Part shown: one piece after another, positions 17,575 through 26,986 of the stretch
Position numbering within the stretch: the stretch's first letter is position 1
How the letters are laid out: every line of letters starts with the position of its first letter
Assembly: GCA_002709695.1 (NCBI GenBank)
Contig: PAQF01000057.1
Coordinates: forward strand, 113,304-177,303
Source: Candidatus Poribacteria bacterium
GTDB lineage: Bacteria; Poribacteria; WGA-4E; UBA9662
Reading direction: 5' to 3'
DNA length: 64,000 nucleotides
Position numbers and translations under genes: made by a program
Notes under the pieces: generated by a model
Seen by the model: only the letters and a program-made list of their open reading frames with translations
Told to the model about the DNA's origin: nothing
The model's database searches: none

Positions 17575-18288
17575 TTACCAATTATGAATGACATAGACAG
17601 GGGCCGATCCCTCAGCTAATTCAATCATAACTTTGTTAGCATCTGAAATAAATTCGTTTCTTAATGTTTTTGGTTGATCGGGGTCTATCCACATATTAGA
17701 TACGTCCCACCGTAGTCCCGTGCTGCTTTTCACATGTACATTTCTATGTTCGGCAATTAGGGAAATGTATTGTGATTTTTCGCTTTTACGATTGATTTCT
17801 AACTGAGATGAAACGAAATATATTGCCTGAAATACATCTCGCATTTCTGCTCGGAAGCTCGATGGAATTATCGATATGTGGAAGCCCAAACGCATCAACT
17901 TGAGGTTTCCGAGGAAGTGATCTACATCAAAGGAGGTTGGAAATCCTCCATAAATAATAATGTAATTACATTTCAGTTTTTTAAGTGCATAGATGACTGC
18001 AAGTTGACCATCTGTATAATCTTTATCAGTTTGTCCGATCCATTCACTAATAACATTCACTCCAGATTGTTTTAGTTCGTTAATTGTTGGGGTTGTAAAG
18101 TCCGAAATGGAATCGAGGTCTCCAATTAGGATAGTTGGTTGCAGGCCACACATTTGAAATATATGAATACCTCCATCTGCACAAATCAGAGGTGTATCTT
18201 GTTTAAGTGCGGATTCAATTTCGCTACGATAAAATTGTATTTGATCAAAGTTATAGTAACCATTAAGAAATATAGATGCGACCTTCAT
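17575..18288 (-). CDS. Thiamine pyrophosphokinase-like protein
   Basis: A 237-residue homologue of thiamine diphosphokinase, which makes thiamine diphosphate from thiamine and ATP. Nucleotide and substrate loops are recognisable: ICADGGIHIF (about 35-44), ILIGDLDSIS (about 54-63), and QTDKDYTDGQLA (about 86-97), all characteristic of ThiN. The C-terminal half is more divergent than in well-studied enzymes. The start ATG overlaps the stop of the upstream DUF2156 gene by one base (TAATG), so they are coupled. With thiE 11 kb away, thiamine genes are scattered. Family assignment is good; exact substrate less so. Confidence 0.82.
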   Translation of the reverse strand: MKVASIFLNGYYNFDQIQFYRSEIESALKQDTPLICADGGIHIFQMCGLQPTILIGDLDSISDFTTPTINELKQSGVNVISEWIGQTDKDYTDGQLAVIYALKKLKCNYIIIYGGFPTSFDVDHFLGNLKLMRLGFHISIIPSSFRAEMRDVFQAIYFVSSQLEINRKSEKSQYISLIAEHRNVHVKSSTGLRWDVSNMWIDPDQPKTLRNEFISDANKVMIELAEGSAPVYVIHNW

Positions 18289-19181
18289 TATTCATGCCTG
18301 ATGCTATAAACTGGAAGTGTTTGGATTGGGCGATACGACATCTTTACCTTCTTTAGATTATCTAGATTAGAATCACCCATCGCGTTCAACTGACGTTCTG
18401 TCCGACTACGGCAAAATTCTCGGAAAGTGAATTGTGATAGTCCTTTGATGGTAAGATCAACCACTTCAAACAAAATGCAAAATATTTCATGGCTCAACTG
18501 GTATCCACAGGTGTATGCTTTGAGTTCTTCGTTAATGTAAATTAGTGAGCCGACTAGTTTAAGTTGTTCAAAATAGTTTAAACTAGATTTGTAAGCGACC
18601 AAAGAGTCTACTAACATGGCTTGGTATATAGCGTCGCTATATTTTGCCTGACGCCCTAATTGCCATTGATGATACAATTCAAGGCATTGATCGAACATTA
18701 CTGGTTGATAGGTTTCAATTCGAAGATCTGGTTTGCTTCGTATGAGGTTATTTATCGAGGATCTCTTACTTTTATAAGAGGTTCCATGGAGGTTCGTTAG
18801 TTGATTTCTATCGTAAAGGTATTCTGTTTCTTTTAAAAAGGGTTTAAAGCCTAAAAGATGAAAAAGAGGGAGTTTATTATTAGGTACAGCCTCAATCCGA
18901 ACAATTTGGTCGTTTCGGCTGTTGGCAATCATAAAATCCCAAACGTATTGGATTGTGCTTTGGTTGAGTTGATTACCCATTGGCATAATTGGCATAAAAA
19001 AGCTATCTATTTGTTTGGCAAATAGGCAAAATTGGTCGTCAATAATTGCCCACTGAAAATCGAAGAGATCGTGCCAAATCCAGTTTGATGCAAAAGCATA
19101 GCTTGACAGCTTAGTTTCTGCTTGACATGCATAACTATCAAAAACGGTTTTGTCATCAATGGTTAATGGTTTGAGTAAGAT
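18288..19181 (-). CDS. DUF2156 (phosphatidylglycerol lysyltransferase C-terminal-like) protein, non-canonical start
   Basis: A GNAT-fold protein of the DUF2156 family, related to the aminoacyl-transfer domain of MprF; substrate unknown. The first ATG in frame is at 18995, but clear family sequence continues upstream of it: LKPLTIDDKTVFDSY, then SSYAFASNWIWHDLF and WAIIDDQFCLFAK, which match the usual DUF2156 N-terminus. The open frame begins after a stop at 19188-19190 and contains no ATG, GTG or TTG before 18995, so translation must use a rare start (ATC at 19181 or nearby ATT or CTG) or a frameshift from the overlapping YkgJ gene, whose last 26 bases it shares. The full open frame gives about 298 residues, the usual family length. 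Same operon as M23 peptidase, YkgJ, thiN-like and lpxI. Confidence 0.7.
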   Translation of the reverse strand: MLLKPLTIDDKTVFDSYACQAETKLSSYAFASNWIWHDLFDFQWAIIDDQFCLFAKQIDSFFMPIMPMGNQLNQSTIQYVWDFMIANSRNDQIVRIEAVPNNKLPLFHLLGFKPFLKETEYLYDRNQLTNLHGTSYKSKRSSINNLIRSKPDLRIETYQPVMFDQCLELYHQWQLGRQAKYSDAIYQAMLVDSLVAYKSSLNYFEQLKLVGSLIYINEELKAYTCGYQLSHEIFCILFEVVDLTIKGLSQFTFREFCRSRTERQLNAMGDSNLDNLKKVKMSYRPIQTLPVYSIRHE

Positions 19182-19710
19182 AGGAGGTTAGCCTGTCGAG
19201 AGTGCAAATAACCGTTGCCGTTTCCAGACGCAAACCAACTAAACTCCAGTTCTCGGCGATTTCTAACATTACTGTATCTGATTCCAAAAACGCGACAACT
19301 TGGCTTGAGTCTCGGTAGAATTTTGAGATTTCTATCTCTGTATATGGGCAAATTTCGTCAATACAGAGTAGAACTTGTTTGTGATTCTCGTCGAATGTAA
19401 TTACAAATGGATATATCTGACAATCAAGGGGACGGATTGGATAGATAGAACACTCTCCCGTTTCAGGTAAAAAGGCCGGGCAGATAAACATTTTGTCGTA
19501 AGCTCTTAGTTGAATTCGTGAACTCTTACCGTCGTCAGTGGGGTCGAAAAGATCTGGTGAGAAACCATCTTCAATTACGCGCTTCCGTTCTTTGTGGGTG
19601 AAAATCGGTGCCATTAAGCTGTCTTGGCTAGGGAAATGGCAACACGTATCACATGACACACACACTGGGCTAGGAACCGTTTGGTTCAATTCCAATTTTT
19701 TGATGATCAT
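19156..19710 (-). CDS. YkgJ-family cysteine cluster protein
   Basis: A 184-residue member of the YkgJ (zinc- or iron-chelating CxxCxxCC) family. Cysteines are arranged VCVSCDTCCHFP (about 17-28), then ICPAF, GECSIYPIRPLDCQIYPF (about 85-102) and CIDEICPY, which is the complete set expected to bind a metal or FeS cluster. Biochemical function is not established for the family. The start overlaps the stop of the M23 peptidase gene by 4 bp (ATGA), and its end overlaps the DUF2156 frame, so it is in the middle of a tightly coupled operon. Confidence 0.85.
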   Translation of the reverse strand: MIIKKLELNQTVPSPVCVSCDTCCHFPSQDSLMAPIFTHKERKRVIEDGFSPDLFDPTDDGKSSRIQLRAYDKMFICPAFLPETGECSIYPIRPLDCQIYPFVITFDENHKQVLLCIDEICPYTEIEISKFYRDSSQVVAFLESDTVMLEIAENWSLVGLRLETATVICTLDRLTSYLTQTINH

Positions 19711-20981
19711 TTTCCGATAGTCTCTTCATCATATGAAAAGTTCTGATCGGTCCATTGTTCGGCATCAACGGCTGTTCCATTTACAACCATTCCCCAATGT
19801 AGGTGGGGGCCAGTCACTTGGCCTGTTGCTCCCATTAAACCAATCTCCTCTCCTTTTTTTACCTGATTACCAACTTTAACTTTGATTTTACTGAGATGAT
19901 TGTAACTTGTTGAGACTCCTTGTCCATGGTTAATGATTACGGTTTGGCCATATACGTGTAGATTATCTACCAGTGTGATAATCCCACTATTACCTGCGTA
20001 TATTGCGGTGCCTACTTGATTGGCAATATCAGTTCCAAGATGGTGCCGTTTTACACCTGTGTTGTATTCACGATATTTTCCAAACGCCGATGTCAAAGCC
20101 CCTGAAGTTGGTCGAATGAACAACCCTTGCCAAAGTTGTGATTCTGTTTTTTGCGCTTGTTCGTATGCTTTCCAGCGCTTAGCATTATCCTCACGGGTTT
20201 TTGATTTGTCCATCATGACCTTCTGTTTCTCTGGTGATAGTTTGATATATCCACCATGTGTAAATTTGGTTTTGCTAACCTTGGCGAAAAAGGTCTTTTC
20301 GACCGATCGATCCATTTGGTCAGTCACCAAGATTTTTATTGGGTGGATACCAGTATTTTCTTGCACATTCACACCAATAAGTAAGCGATTAAGGTGGCCT
20401 TGGATGGTGTTAAGCTTGACTGGATAACATTCATAATCTTTCCCAAACATGTTTGCTTTGACTTTTGTTACAAGTTCACTCGTTTTGATAAAAACTGCTG
20501 ATGTGTGGCCTTGTGTAACTCTGATTGGATCTGGTAAGGTGTGGATTTTTAATTGTTGATTGTCAACAAAAAAAGTATATTGGATTTGGTTCTGGTTCCT
20601 ATTTCGCGATTTGTCAGTTGCAATCACGATGATGCTATGGAAGCCTTCATCCAAGTTTTTTGTATCGATTATGAACGGTTTAGGAGGTCGGTTCGTGTAA
20701 AATTTGCTGAATCGCTTGCGTTTTTTCAACTTTATCGGAACTTCTTGGTCAAGTTTTGCAGTGACAAGTCTCAACCCCGTTGATCGATGGGTTGGATCTG
20801 TTGCTATAATGTCGACGTTAATTTTACCATTATAAGTTCCTTGGTCTACGAGTCCTTCAACTTTAAGAACTGGCTTGGTAGAATCAAGCAGATAGGGAGA
20901 GAACCAATACCCTCCCCAGCCCAAAACAACAAAGATAAAAAACGCAGGCGTCAATTTTCGCTGTGATTTCTTTTTTTTCAT
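19707..20981 (-). CDS. M23-family metallopeptidase (LytM-like)
   Basis: A 424-residue membrane-anchored protein. The N-terminal anchor helix spans about 11-32. Residues 35-240 contain Ig-like or beta-sandwich repeats (VDIIATDP..., ILVTDQMDRS). The C-terminal LytM domain has the full zinc site: His314 and Asp318 in HLGTD, and His393/His395 in HLHWG. It should cut cross-links in periplasmic peptidoglycan. All ligands being present argues for an active enzyme rather than an EnvC-type activator. First gene of the minus-strand operon ending at lpxI; the ribosome site is weak (AAGAA). Confidence 0.9.
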   Translation of the reverse strand: MKKKKSQRKLTPAFFIFVVLGWGGYWFSPYLLDSTKPVLKVEGLVDQGTYNGKINVDIIATDPTHRSTGLRLVTAKLDQEVPIKLKKRKRFSKFYTNRPPKPFIIDTKNLDEGFHSIIVIATDKSRNRNQNQIQYTFFVDNQQLKIHTLPDPIRVTQGHTSAVFIKTSELVTKVKANMFGKDYECYPVKLNTIQGHLNRLLIGVNVQENTGIHPIKILVTDQMDRSVEKTFFAKVSKTKFTHGGYIKLSPEKQKVMMDKSKTREDNAKRWKAYEQAQKTESQLWQGLFIRPTSGALTSAFGKYREYNTGVKRHHLGTDIANQVGTAIYAGNSGIITLVDNLHVYGQTVIINHGQGVSTSYNHLSKIKVKVGNQVKKGEEIGLMGATGQVTGPHLHWGMVVNGTAVDAEQWTDQNFSYDEETIGK

Positions 20982-21604
20982 TTCTTGAAAAACAATATTT
21001 TGAAAGGAGTTGTTTTTGTGAGCTCAACCGAAAAATTATTCTTGAAAGCCAATTTGGCTTTGGGAGAATTGCTTCGGCAAGATCTGTATTTTCTTTGATG
21101 GAAAAGATGTAGGTTTAGGGGAATATAATGCACTTCCTGCTTTCTAGGTACATACTATTTGTGAACACAGTTGGCTGAGTCCAAAGGTGTTGGTAGCGAA
21201 CTGAATAATATAGAGAAACTAGGTGTGACATCCTAATTTATCTTTATTCCGCTTCTTGGCAAGTGAAGCATAGCCGTGTTACTGAGTTTCTTATCCAAAA
21301 TTGCAAAATGTACTTAGGTTTGGTAATGAGTCCTTTTATGGATTATGACTGGAATCATAAAGTGGCATCTTTTTAAACTATCTTTGTTTATAATTATAAT
21401 CTTGATAGGTTCTTTTATGGTGAAACATACGTCACGATTTTACTAATGTATCTGCGCATTTCTATTGGTTTTGTGTAACGATACAACCAAACCGGGTGTT
21501 TATCCATGATTTATTTTAGGACACTGATTAATTATTTCCAAGCTTATAAGGTAGCGTAGTAAGGCTAACTTAATAGGATGTTTTCCCGTCAGGAACCCAA
21601 AAAA
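20982..21604. other. Long intergenic region, possible gene remnant
   Basis: No full gene. On the plus strand a 26-codon frame at 21018-21098 begins with GTG 8 nt after AAGGAG and is followed in another frame by FFDGKDVGLGEYNALP, which looks like coding text. This could be a tiny peptide gene or the start of a decayed gene. The rest shows only scattered A+T-rich sequence. I see no RNA gene signature. Confidence 0.35.
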
Positions 21605-21634
21605 CCAAGCAGCCTAATTTAGTCTTCTGCTTGG
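21605..21634 (-). terminator. Rho-independent terminator, T-rich on both strands
   Basis: A perfect 8-bp stem, CCAAGCAG (21605-21612) with CTGCTTGG (21627-21634), loop 14 nt. On the minus strand it is followed by TTTTTT and on the plus strand by CTTTTT, so it can work in both directions. It lies 34 bp beyond the stop of the 21669-22244 gene, which it should terminate. Confidence 0.8.
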
Positions 21635-21668
21635 CTTTTTGCTATTCATTTGAACTTTCTAGTGCTGA

Positions 21669-22244
21669 TCAAATCAGTGCATTTTTACAAGAAAAATCAA
21701 TGAGTAACTGTAGCTCTTTGAGTTGTATTTGCTCAAGAAAAGTCTTTTTATTGTCTTCTGAATTAGTTGCAGCTTGACACCAATCGACGAATTGGGCAGG
21801 ATTCCATTCGTCATTGGATTCAAGGATCTTTGTATATTCTTCTAGTTGTTCTGTTTGAGATAGTTCTTGGGCATAACAGAGCAATTGAAAATAAATTGGA
21901 TGCTTGCCAACTCGTCCGAACCAATATTTTGCATTGCTATAGTCACTTTCACGGCGATGCATGATGGCATGCCAATAGTTTCCTGTTTTCGTACCAATAT
22001 TTTGTACAATTTCATGGGATGAGTCGAGGGCGTCATTCCAAAGCAACAAACCGCTTCTCACACAATTTCCAAATTCCGAATCGGTAACAGCAAAACCATC
22101 GAATAACTCCCCAAGCGAGTAATTTTCAAGTCTAGTGGTTAGTGTAGAACTCCATTCCTTGGTTGGAGAAAGTGGAGGAAATGAATCGCGAGATTCCAGT
22201 TCCGTGATTATTTCTTTTACAATCACTGAATGTTGTTGGTTCAT
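21669..22244 (-). CDS. Conserved protein of unknown function
   Basis: A 191-residue soluble protein. I do not know a function, but the central segment (GLLLWNDALDSSHEIVQNI, then NYWHAIMHRRESDYSNAKYW, about 65-110) is a strongly patterned Trp/His/Arg-rich motif that I recall from conserved hypothetical proteins in planctomycetes and related phyla. The invariant-looking His residues and the HRRE motif could form a catalytic or metal site (inference). No signal peptide. It follows rdgB by 36 bp on the same strand and is closed by a strong terminator, so it is probably the last gene of the rph-rdgB operon. Confidence 0.8.
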   Translation of the reverse strand: MNQQHSVIVKEIITELESRDSFPPLSPTKEWSSTLTTRLENYSLGELFDGFAVTDSEFGNCVRSGLLLWNDALDSSHEIVQNIGTKTGNYWHAIMHRRESDYSNAKYWFGRVGKHPIYFQLLCYAQELSQTEQLEEYTKILESNDEWNPAQFVDWCQAATNSEDNKKTFLEQIQLKELQLLIDFSCKNALI

Positions 22245-22280
22245 AGTATATTAGCACCTCTTGTTACTTTATCTGTTTGC

Positions 22281-22880
22281 TTAAGCCAAGATGATTTTTG
22301 TTATCAATTTCAATGCTTTAGCGCGATGGCTAATTTTATTTTTGATTTCGGTTCCAAGCTCAGCGAAAGTTTGATTATAGCCTAGAGGGACAAAGATTGG
22401 ATCATAACCAAAACCGTCTTCACCTTGCTTTTGAAATGTGATTTTTCCTTCACAAATACCTTCTACAACTTCAATCACCATGCCGTCGGTACAACTTGGG
22501 ATTACTAAAGCGATTGCACACCTGAACCGAGCTGTCCGTTTAGTATCGGGTGTTCCTTCGAGTTCTTTTAATACTTTAGAAATCAGTTGGTCTGATGTTG
22601 CGTTCTTACCTGCATATCGGGCTGAAAGAATACCTGGATTACCATTAAGCGCGTCGACTTCCAAGCCTGAGTCATCAGCAAGGGTAGCAGTATCTGTGTG
22701 TTTTGACACTTCAATTGCCTTCTTAATTGAGTTCCCAGCGAAAGTGCTGCGATTTTCATTTATATCAGGGATAGTGGGGTAATCTAAGAGTGATCGCATG
22801 CTGATGCAGCTCTTATCTGCTAGTATTTGACGAAACTCTGAAATTTTTCCACTATTCTGTGTCGCCAATACTAACTTCAT
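22281..22880 (-). CDS. rdgB: XTP/dITP pyrophosphatase (RdgB/HAM1)
   Basis: Removes non-canonical purine triphosphates (XTP, dITP) from the nucleotide pool. 199 residues, normal length. Signatures: [12 protein letters not shown] (substrate loop, 5-16), [24 protein letters not shown] (about 68-91), [10 protein letters not shown] and the terminal ISHRAKAL. The start overlaps the end of rph by 29 bp. The rph-rdgB order is common in bacteria. Identification is secure. Confidence 0.96.
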   Translation of the reverse strand: MKLVLATQNSGKISEFRQILADKSCISMRSLLDYPTIPDINENRSTFAGNSIKKAIEVSKHTDTATLADDSGLEVDALNGNPGILSARYAGKNATSDQLISKVLKELEGTPDTKRTARFRCAIALVIPSCTDGMVIEVVEGICEGKITFQKQGEDGFGYDPIFVPLGYNQTFAELGTEIKNKISHRAKALKLITKIILA

Positions 22881-23613
22881 CTAAGCCCTCATTAATCAAT
22901 TGGTTTTGTAACTGAACTAGATCGCTAATACCGGAAGTTCCAAACTCTACCATTTGGTCAAGCTCACTTTTTGAAAAAGGGCTTTCTTCAGCTGTTCCTT
23001 GTAATTCAATGAATCTACCGTCGCCTGTCATGATAATATTCATATCCACATCTGCTTTCGAATCTTCTTCATAAGATAAATCAAGCAATGGTGATCCTTT
23101 TACAATTCCAACACTGATTGCTGCGACATTAGTTTCAATTGGGATTTTCTTGATTGCTCCACAATCTTGCAACCATTTACAAGCGTCCCACAACGCAATA
23201 AATGCTCCGGTAATAGCGGATGTCCTAGTTCCTCCATCAGCCTGAATAACATCGCAATCGATCCAGATGGTCCGTTCCCCAAGTTCTTGGAGATTGGTGA
23301 TAGCACGCATTGACCGGCCAATTAAGCGTTGGATCTCTTGAGTTCTGCCACTAGCTCGTCCACGTGTAATCTCCCGTTGCATCCGGTCATGCGTGGACCT
23401 AGGTAACATCGAGTATTCAGCTGTAACCCACCCTTTATTACGGATATTTTGTGCTTTCATAAAGCGAGGTATCTCATCTTCGACTGAAGCTGTACATATT
23501 ACTTCGGTTCCTCCGACCTGAATCAAAACGGATCCTTCTGGGTGTTGTAGGTAGTGCCGTACGATAGTTACAGGTCTCATCTGATCCTGACGTCGGCCAT
23601 CAGATCTTTGCAT
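22852..23613 (-). CDS. rph: Ribonuclease PH
   Basis: Phosphorolytic 3' to 5' exoribonuclease that trims tRNA 3' ends. 253 residues. Conserved features: [13 protein letters not shown] at the N-terminus, [37 protein letters not shown], the catalytic region [19 protein letters not shown], and [15 protein letters not shown]. It is coupled to rdgB by overlap. Identification is secure. Confidence 0.97.
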   Translation of the reverse strand: MQRSDGRRQDQMRPVTIVRHYLQHPEGSVLIQVGGTEVICTASVEDEIPRFMKAQNIRNKGWVTAEYSMLPRSTHDRMQREITRGRASGRTQEIQRLIGRSMRAITNLQELGERTIWIDCDVIQADGGTRTSAITGAFIALWDACKWLQDCGAIKKIPIETNVAAISVGIVKGSPLLDLSYEEDSKADVDMNIIMTGDGRFIELQGTAEESPFSKSELDQMVEFGTSGISDLVQLQNQLINEGLDEVSIGDTE

Positions 23614-23652
23614 TCAATTCCCTCAAACATTCTATTTTGATTATAGTTTTCA

Positions 23653-24006
23653 TTATCCATAAAGATCAAGACTTGAAAAAGCAATCTGATCGCTGGACAA
23701 ATCGAGTTGTTGGTAATTTGGTAGGGACTGCATAATATTTGGTGTAGAATAGGTAATGCGAACCGAGCGCGGAACCGATAATGTAGTACTTACTATTGGT
23801 ATGTGGGCTGTAGATGATGGCTGAGTTATAAAAGGATCGCTCGCAGGTCTAAATTCTGTGCCAAAATCAATCTCATTCCTCAGTTGTTTTAGTCGGTCTT
23901 TAGCTAACTCTGCGGATTTGGCAAAACCTTCGCGGTCAAAACCCCGGTGGCGATAGAATAGTGTTTTATTTAGGTCTACTGCTAACATGCGATTATCCAG
24001 TTCCAC
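23653..24006 (-). CDS. Small protein of unknown function
   Basis: A 117-residue protein without a recognised domain. The N-terminal half is charged and helical (DREGFAKSAELAKDRLKQLRNEIDFG, about 22-47), possibly a short coiled coil; the C-terminal half is Ser/Thr/Pro-rich and probably unstructured. It lies 39 bp upstream of rph on the same strand. The start is GTG at 24006 or, with GGA 7 nt upstream, ATG at 23988. Coding status is supported only by length, position and amino-acid texture. Confidence 0.5.
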   Translation of the reverse strand: MELDNRMLAVDLNKTLFYRHRGFDREGFAKSAELAKDRLKQLRNEIDFGTEFRPASDPFITQPSSTAHIPIVSTTLSVPRSVRITYSTPNIMQSLPNYQQLDLSSDQIAFSSLDLYG

Positions 24007-24077
24007 ATTTAAAAGCCAAAATTATATCATCTTGAAAAACAAACCGTCAATTGAATCTCTGCTTGCAGAAGCTTGAA

Positions 24078-25588
24078 TTAATTAGTTTGGATGTCGATTC
24101 CTCTTTCGACCTCACCTGTGCGAATCAATTCCCGTTTGAGATTTTGGTGATTTTTCAACGATTTCGATGATTCGCGGTATTTGGTGTCTACCTAGATTCC
24201 TCCGGCATAGATCCAAGATGCTATCTTTAGATGCGCTTTCTTGGGCTTTTAAGACAATCACTGCCCGTGGAATTTCTCCATGTAAGTTAGTCTGGTTCTG
24301 GCACGACCGCGACCTCTAGCACTGCGGCATGTTGATAAATAATCTCCTCAATCATTCGTGGGTAAACATTCATGCCATTGACAATGATCATATCTTTTTT
24401 CCGATCGACAATATAGAAAAAATCTTCATCATCAACATAACCCATGTCGCCAGTACGATACCATTCTTCAAAAAATGATTCAGTACGTTTCCACCGCGAA
24501 CGACAATTTCACCTACAGGCATTTCATTCCCATCTTGGTCAACGATCTTCATTTGTACGTTAGGGATTACTTTGCCGATAGAACCTGGCTTGCGTTTCCC
24601 ATATATCGGGCTAATTGATGTTACGGGAGAACATTCTGTCGGCCCATCGCCTTCACAAATTGGAACATTATATTTTGCCACAAATCGTTTCATCACCTCA
24701 ACGGGAAGTGTCGCTCCGCCAGAAAAACATATTCGAAGTGAAGAAAGATCTCGTTTTCGGTTATCAGGGATGTTTGCAAAGATCGTATACATTGATGGAA
24801 CTCCCATAAATATGGTTGCTTGTGTCGCGTAAATTATTTTTACGGTTTCCTTCGGCATAAACCGAGGTACCGCTATAATTGTTGCGCCACCAGCGATCGG
24901 TGTGTTCATTCCAACTGTCGATCCAAAAGAATGAAACATCGGTAGTACTGTGAAAAAAATGTCATTATCCTGCAGGTCTATCGATTGAAGGATCGAATTT
25001 ACGTTATGTAATAGATTGCGGTGTGTAAGCATTGCTCCTTTTGGTTTACCCGTAGTTCCGGAAGTGTAGATAATGGAAGCAATGTGTTCCTTTTGATTAA
25101 TTTTCGCAGTAGTAAATGTAGATTCTTCGTTAGCAATGATGTCGGTAATCGGCCGAGCCTCCAATTTTGTTGCTTTTCCAATAACAATAAGGTTTTTTAA
25201 AGTAAGGTAACTGGTTCTTGATTGGGATGATATTCCGTTCAAACACATCAAAATATATTAATATTTTAGATTCTGAGTTTGATAGTATGTATTCAATCTC
25301 ATTGATGTTAAGCAACAAATTGATGGGTACAACAGTTGCTCCTACTTTTAGAATTCCATAATATGCAGCGATAAACCAAGGTGAATTGATACAATATAAT
25401 GCTACTTTGTCCCCTAAAGATATACCCATGTCTTGCAGTACATTGGCAACTTGATTCGACATCATTTCAAGCTGTAAATACGAGGTGGTTTCGTTCTGAA
25501 AAACTACAGCCGTCTTTTGAGGGACCTTCTGGGCTGTAGTAGACAACATTGTAGCAAGCGATTGGAATTCTTTGTGGAGAACTAACAT
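24078..25588 (-). pseudogene. Decayed long-chain acyl-CoA ligase (AMP-binding enzyme)
   Basis: A frameshifted member of the ANL superfamily (FadD-like). Pieces in successive frames: N-terminus to about KNQLPYFK (25588 to about 25198); after a one-base excess in an A6 run (T6 at 25193-25198 on the plus strand), the AMP-binding core with YTSGTTGKPKGAM and EGDGPTECSPV; then a loss of roughly 30 bp near 24475-24490 just before the ESFFEEWYRTGDMGYVD segment, the DRKKDMIIVNGMNVYPRMIEEI motif in the new frame, a stop or indel near 24285, and finally KRELIRTGEVERGIDI ending at 24078. At least three lesions besides the homopolymer slip make a true pseudogene more likely than sequencing error. It would have activated fatty acids. 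Confidence 0.85.
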
Positions 25589-25634
25589 GAAATATCATGT
25601 TTATATTTGCAAAATTCTGGAAAGGTAGAAGTAT

Positions 25635-26957
25635 TCATTGTCCATGGATAATTGATCTTGAGTAACCGTTGAATTGTACTGTGACCTCTGAAATGGTGAG
25701 TTTGATCATTGCCGTAATTGGGACAGCCATTAGGAGACCGATAAAGCCAAAGAACTGTTCTCCCAATAATACGACCACAATAGTCGTAATTGGGCCAAGT
25801 TCAACGCTTTTGCCGATCAACAGTGGGAAAATTACAGCATTGTCAATTACTTGAACCGCAATGGTTATTATCCCAATGCCTATTAAGCTCCAACCAAAGC
25901 CGAACCGCGTGTCTATTTCGATTAAAGCAATAATTATGGCAGGAATAGCGCCGATAAACGGGCCAATGTAAGGTATAAGGTTAGCAAGGCCTGCGGTGAA
26001 TCCCAAAATTAAGGCAAACTTAAGTCCCAAAATCCAGTATCCAATTGCACACAAAATGGAAAGTAGTATTGTTTGAATGACACGACTACGAAGGTAGTCG
26101 CCTAATTGTCGGTTGAGCCCGTCCAGTAAGACAAGAAAAGGTTCAAAAAAACGATTTGGAACAATTCGAATAAACGTTTTTTTAATTTCTTCTCCATTAT
26201 TGAGCATAAAAAAAGTCAGGAAAAAAACAATAATCCCAGTGGTAAAAGCAGAAAGTAGGCCTTTAGCCGAATTAGTAAGTGTGCTGATAACTGCTTCTGA
26301 TTGGTTACGAAGGAAAACCTCGATTTTATCAATACTTGACTGAATGAGGATTTCCTCTGCATTCTGTTGAGGTTTATCTACGCTGTCTAAATAAACATTG
26401 GCTATACTTTTTAAAAGATGTTGTGCAGATTCTGGTAATCTTTCAATATAGGCTATACCTGACGTTGCTAAATCACTTTTCCATTCCGGACTTTGCATAT
26501 ACAGAACTTGTCCTTGAATTTGTCTAATTGCGATGGATGCAATGAAAATAACACTAGCCAAGATGAATACTGTTAGGATTAGTATGGTTATTAACCGGTT
26601 AATGCCTCGGCGTTCAACATACTTAACAATTGGACTGAGTATGTAAGCAACCAAAAAAGAAAATAATAGTAATGTTGCTGTGTTCTTGATTAGGTATAGG
26701 CCAGCAAGTATGATTGCGAGTGTAATAACAGTGGTGCTGAAGGAAATGATTCTTAGAAGGTTGTTGCCTTCACGCGTATGGTGGGTTTGCTCGCGATTTA
26801 CCTCTATTGTGTCTTGTGTGTGATCTGCGATTTCCTTCAAATTTTCTTGAATTGGTAAAATCGCTTCAATAGAAAGCTCCCTTGTTTTCGAAAAGGATTG
26901 GTTCGAAGTTTTTTGGGAGCTGGATGAATTAGGGGCTGAATCTTTTTTGTTCATCAT
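25635..26957 (-). CDS. AI-2E family transporter (PerM/YdiK-like permease)
   Basis: A 440-residue inner-membrane protein of the AI-2E exporter family. The first 70 residues are polar and cytosolic. About seven or eight membrane helices follow, including pairs at about 68-108 and 120-150, and a C-terminal cluster with the family signature ANLIPYIGPFIGAIPAIIIAL (about 318-338). Members export autoinducer-2, move Na+ or H+, or have unknown cargo, so cargo cannot be assigned. It is followed on the opposite side by a cyclic-nucleotide-binding protein gene 30 bp upstream, likely the same transcript. Confidence 0.9.
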   Translation of the reverse strand: MMNKKDSAPNSSSSQKTSNQSFSKTRELSIEAILPIQENLKEIADHTQDTIEVNREQTHHTREGNNLLRIISFSTTVITLAIILAGLYLIKNTATLLLFSFLVAYILSPIVKYVERRGINRLITILILTVFILASVIFIASIAIRQIQGQVLYMQSPEWKSDLATSGIAYIERLPESAQHLLKSIANVYLDSVDKPQQNAEEILIQSSIDKIEVFLRNQSEAVISTLTNSAKGLLSAFTTGIIVFFLTFFMLNNGEEIKKTFIRIVPNRFFEPFLVLLDGLNRQLGDYLRSRVIQTILLSILCAIGYWILGLKFALILGFTAGLANLIPYIGPFIGAIPAIIIALIEIDTRFGFGWSLIGIGIITIAVQVIDNAVIFPLLIGKSVELGPITTIVVVLLGEQFFGFIGLLMAVPITAMIKLTISEVTVQFNGYSRSIIHGQ

Positions 26958-26986
26958 TCAATTTCTCATTTGGAATCTTCAACCCT

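Noticed and set aside
20020..20427. Plus-strand frame of 135 codons
   Set aside because: Antisense shadow of the M23 peptidase gene, which has complete zinc ligands.
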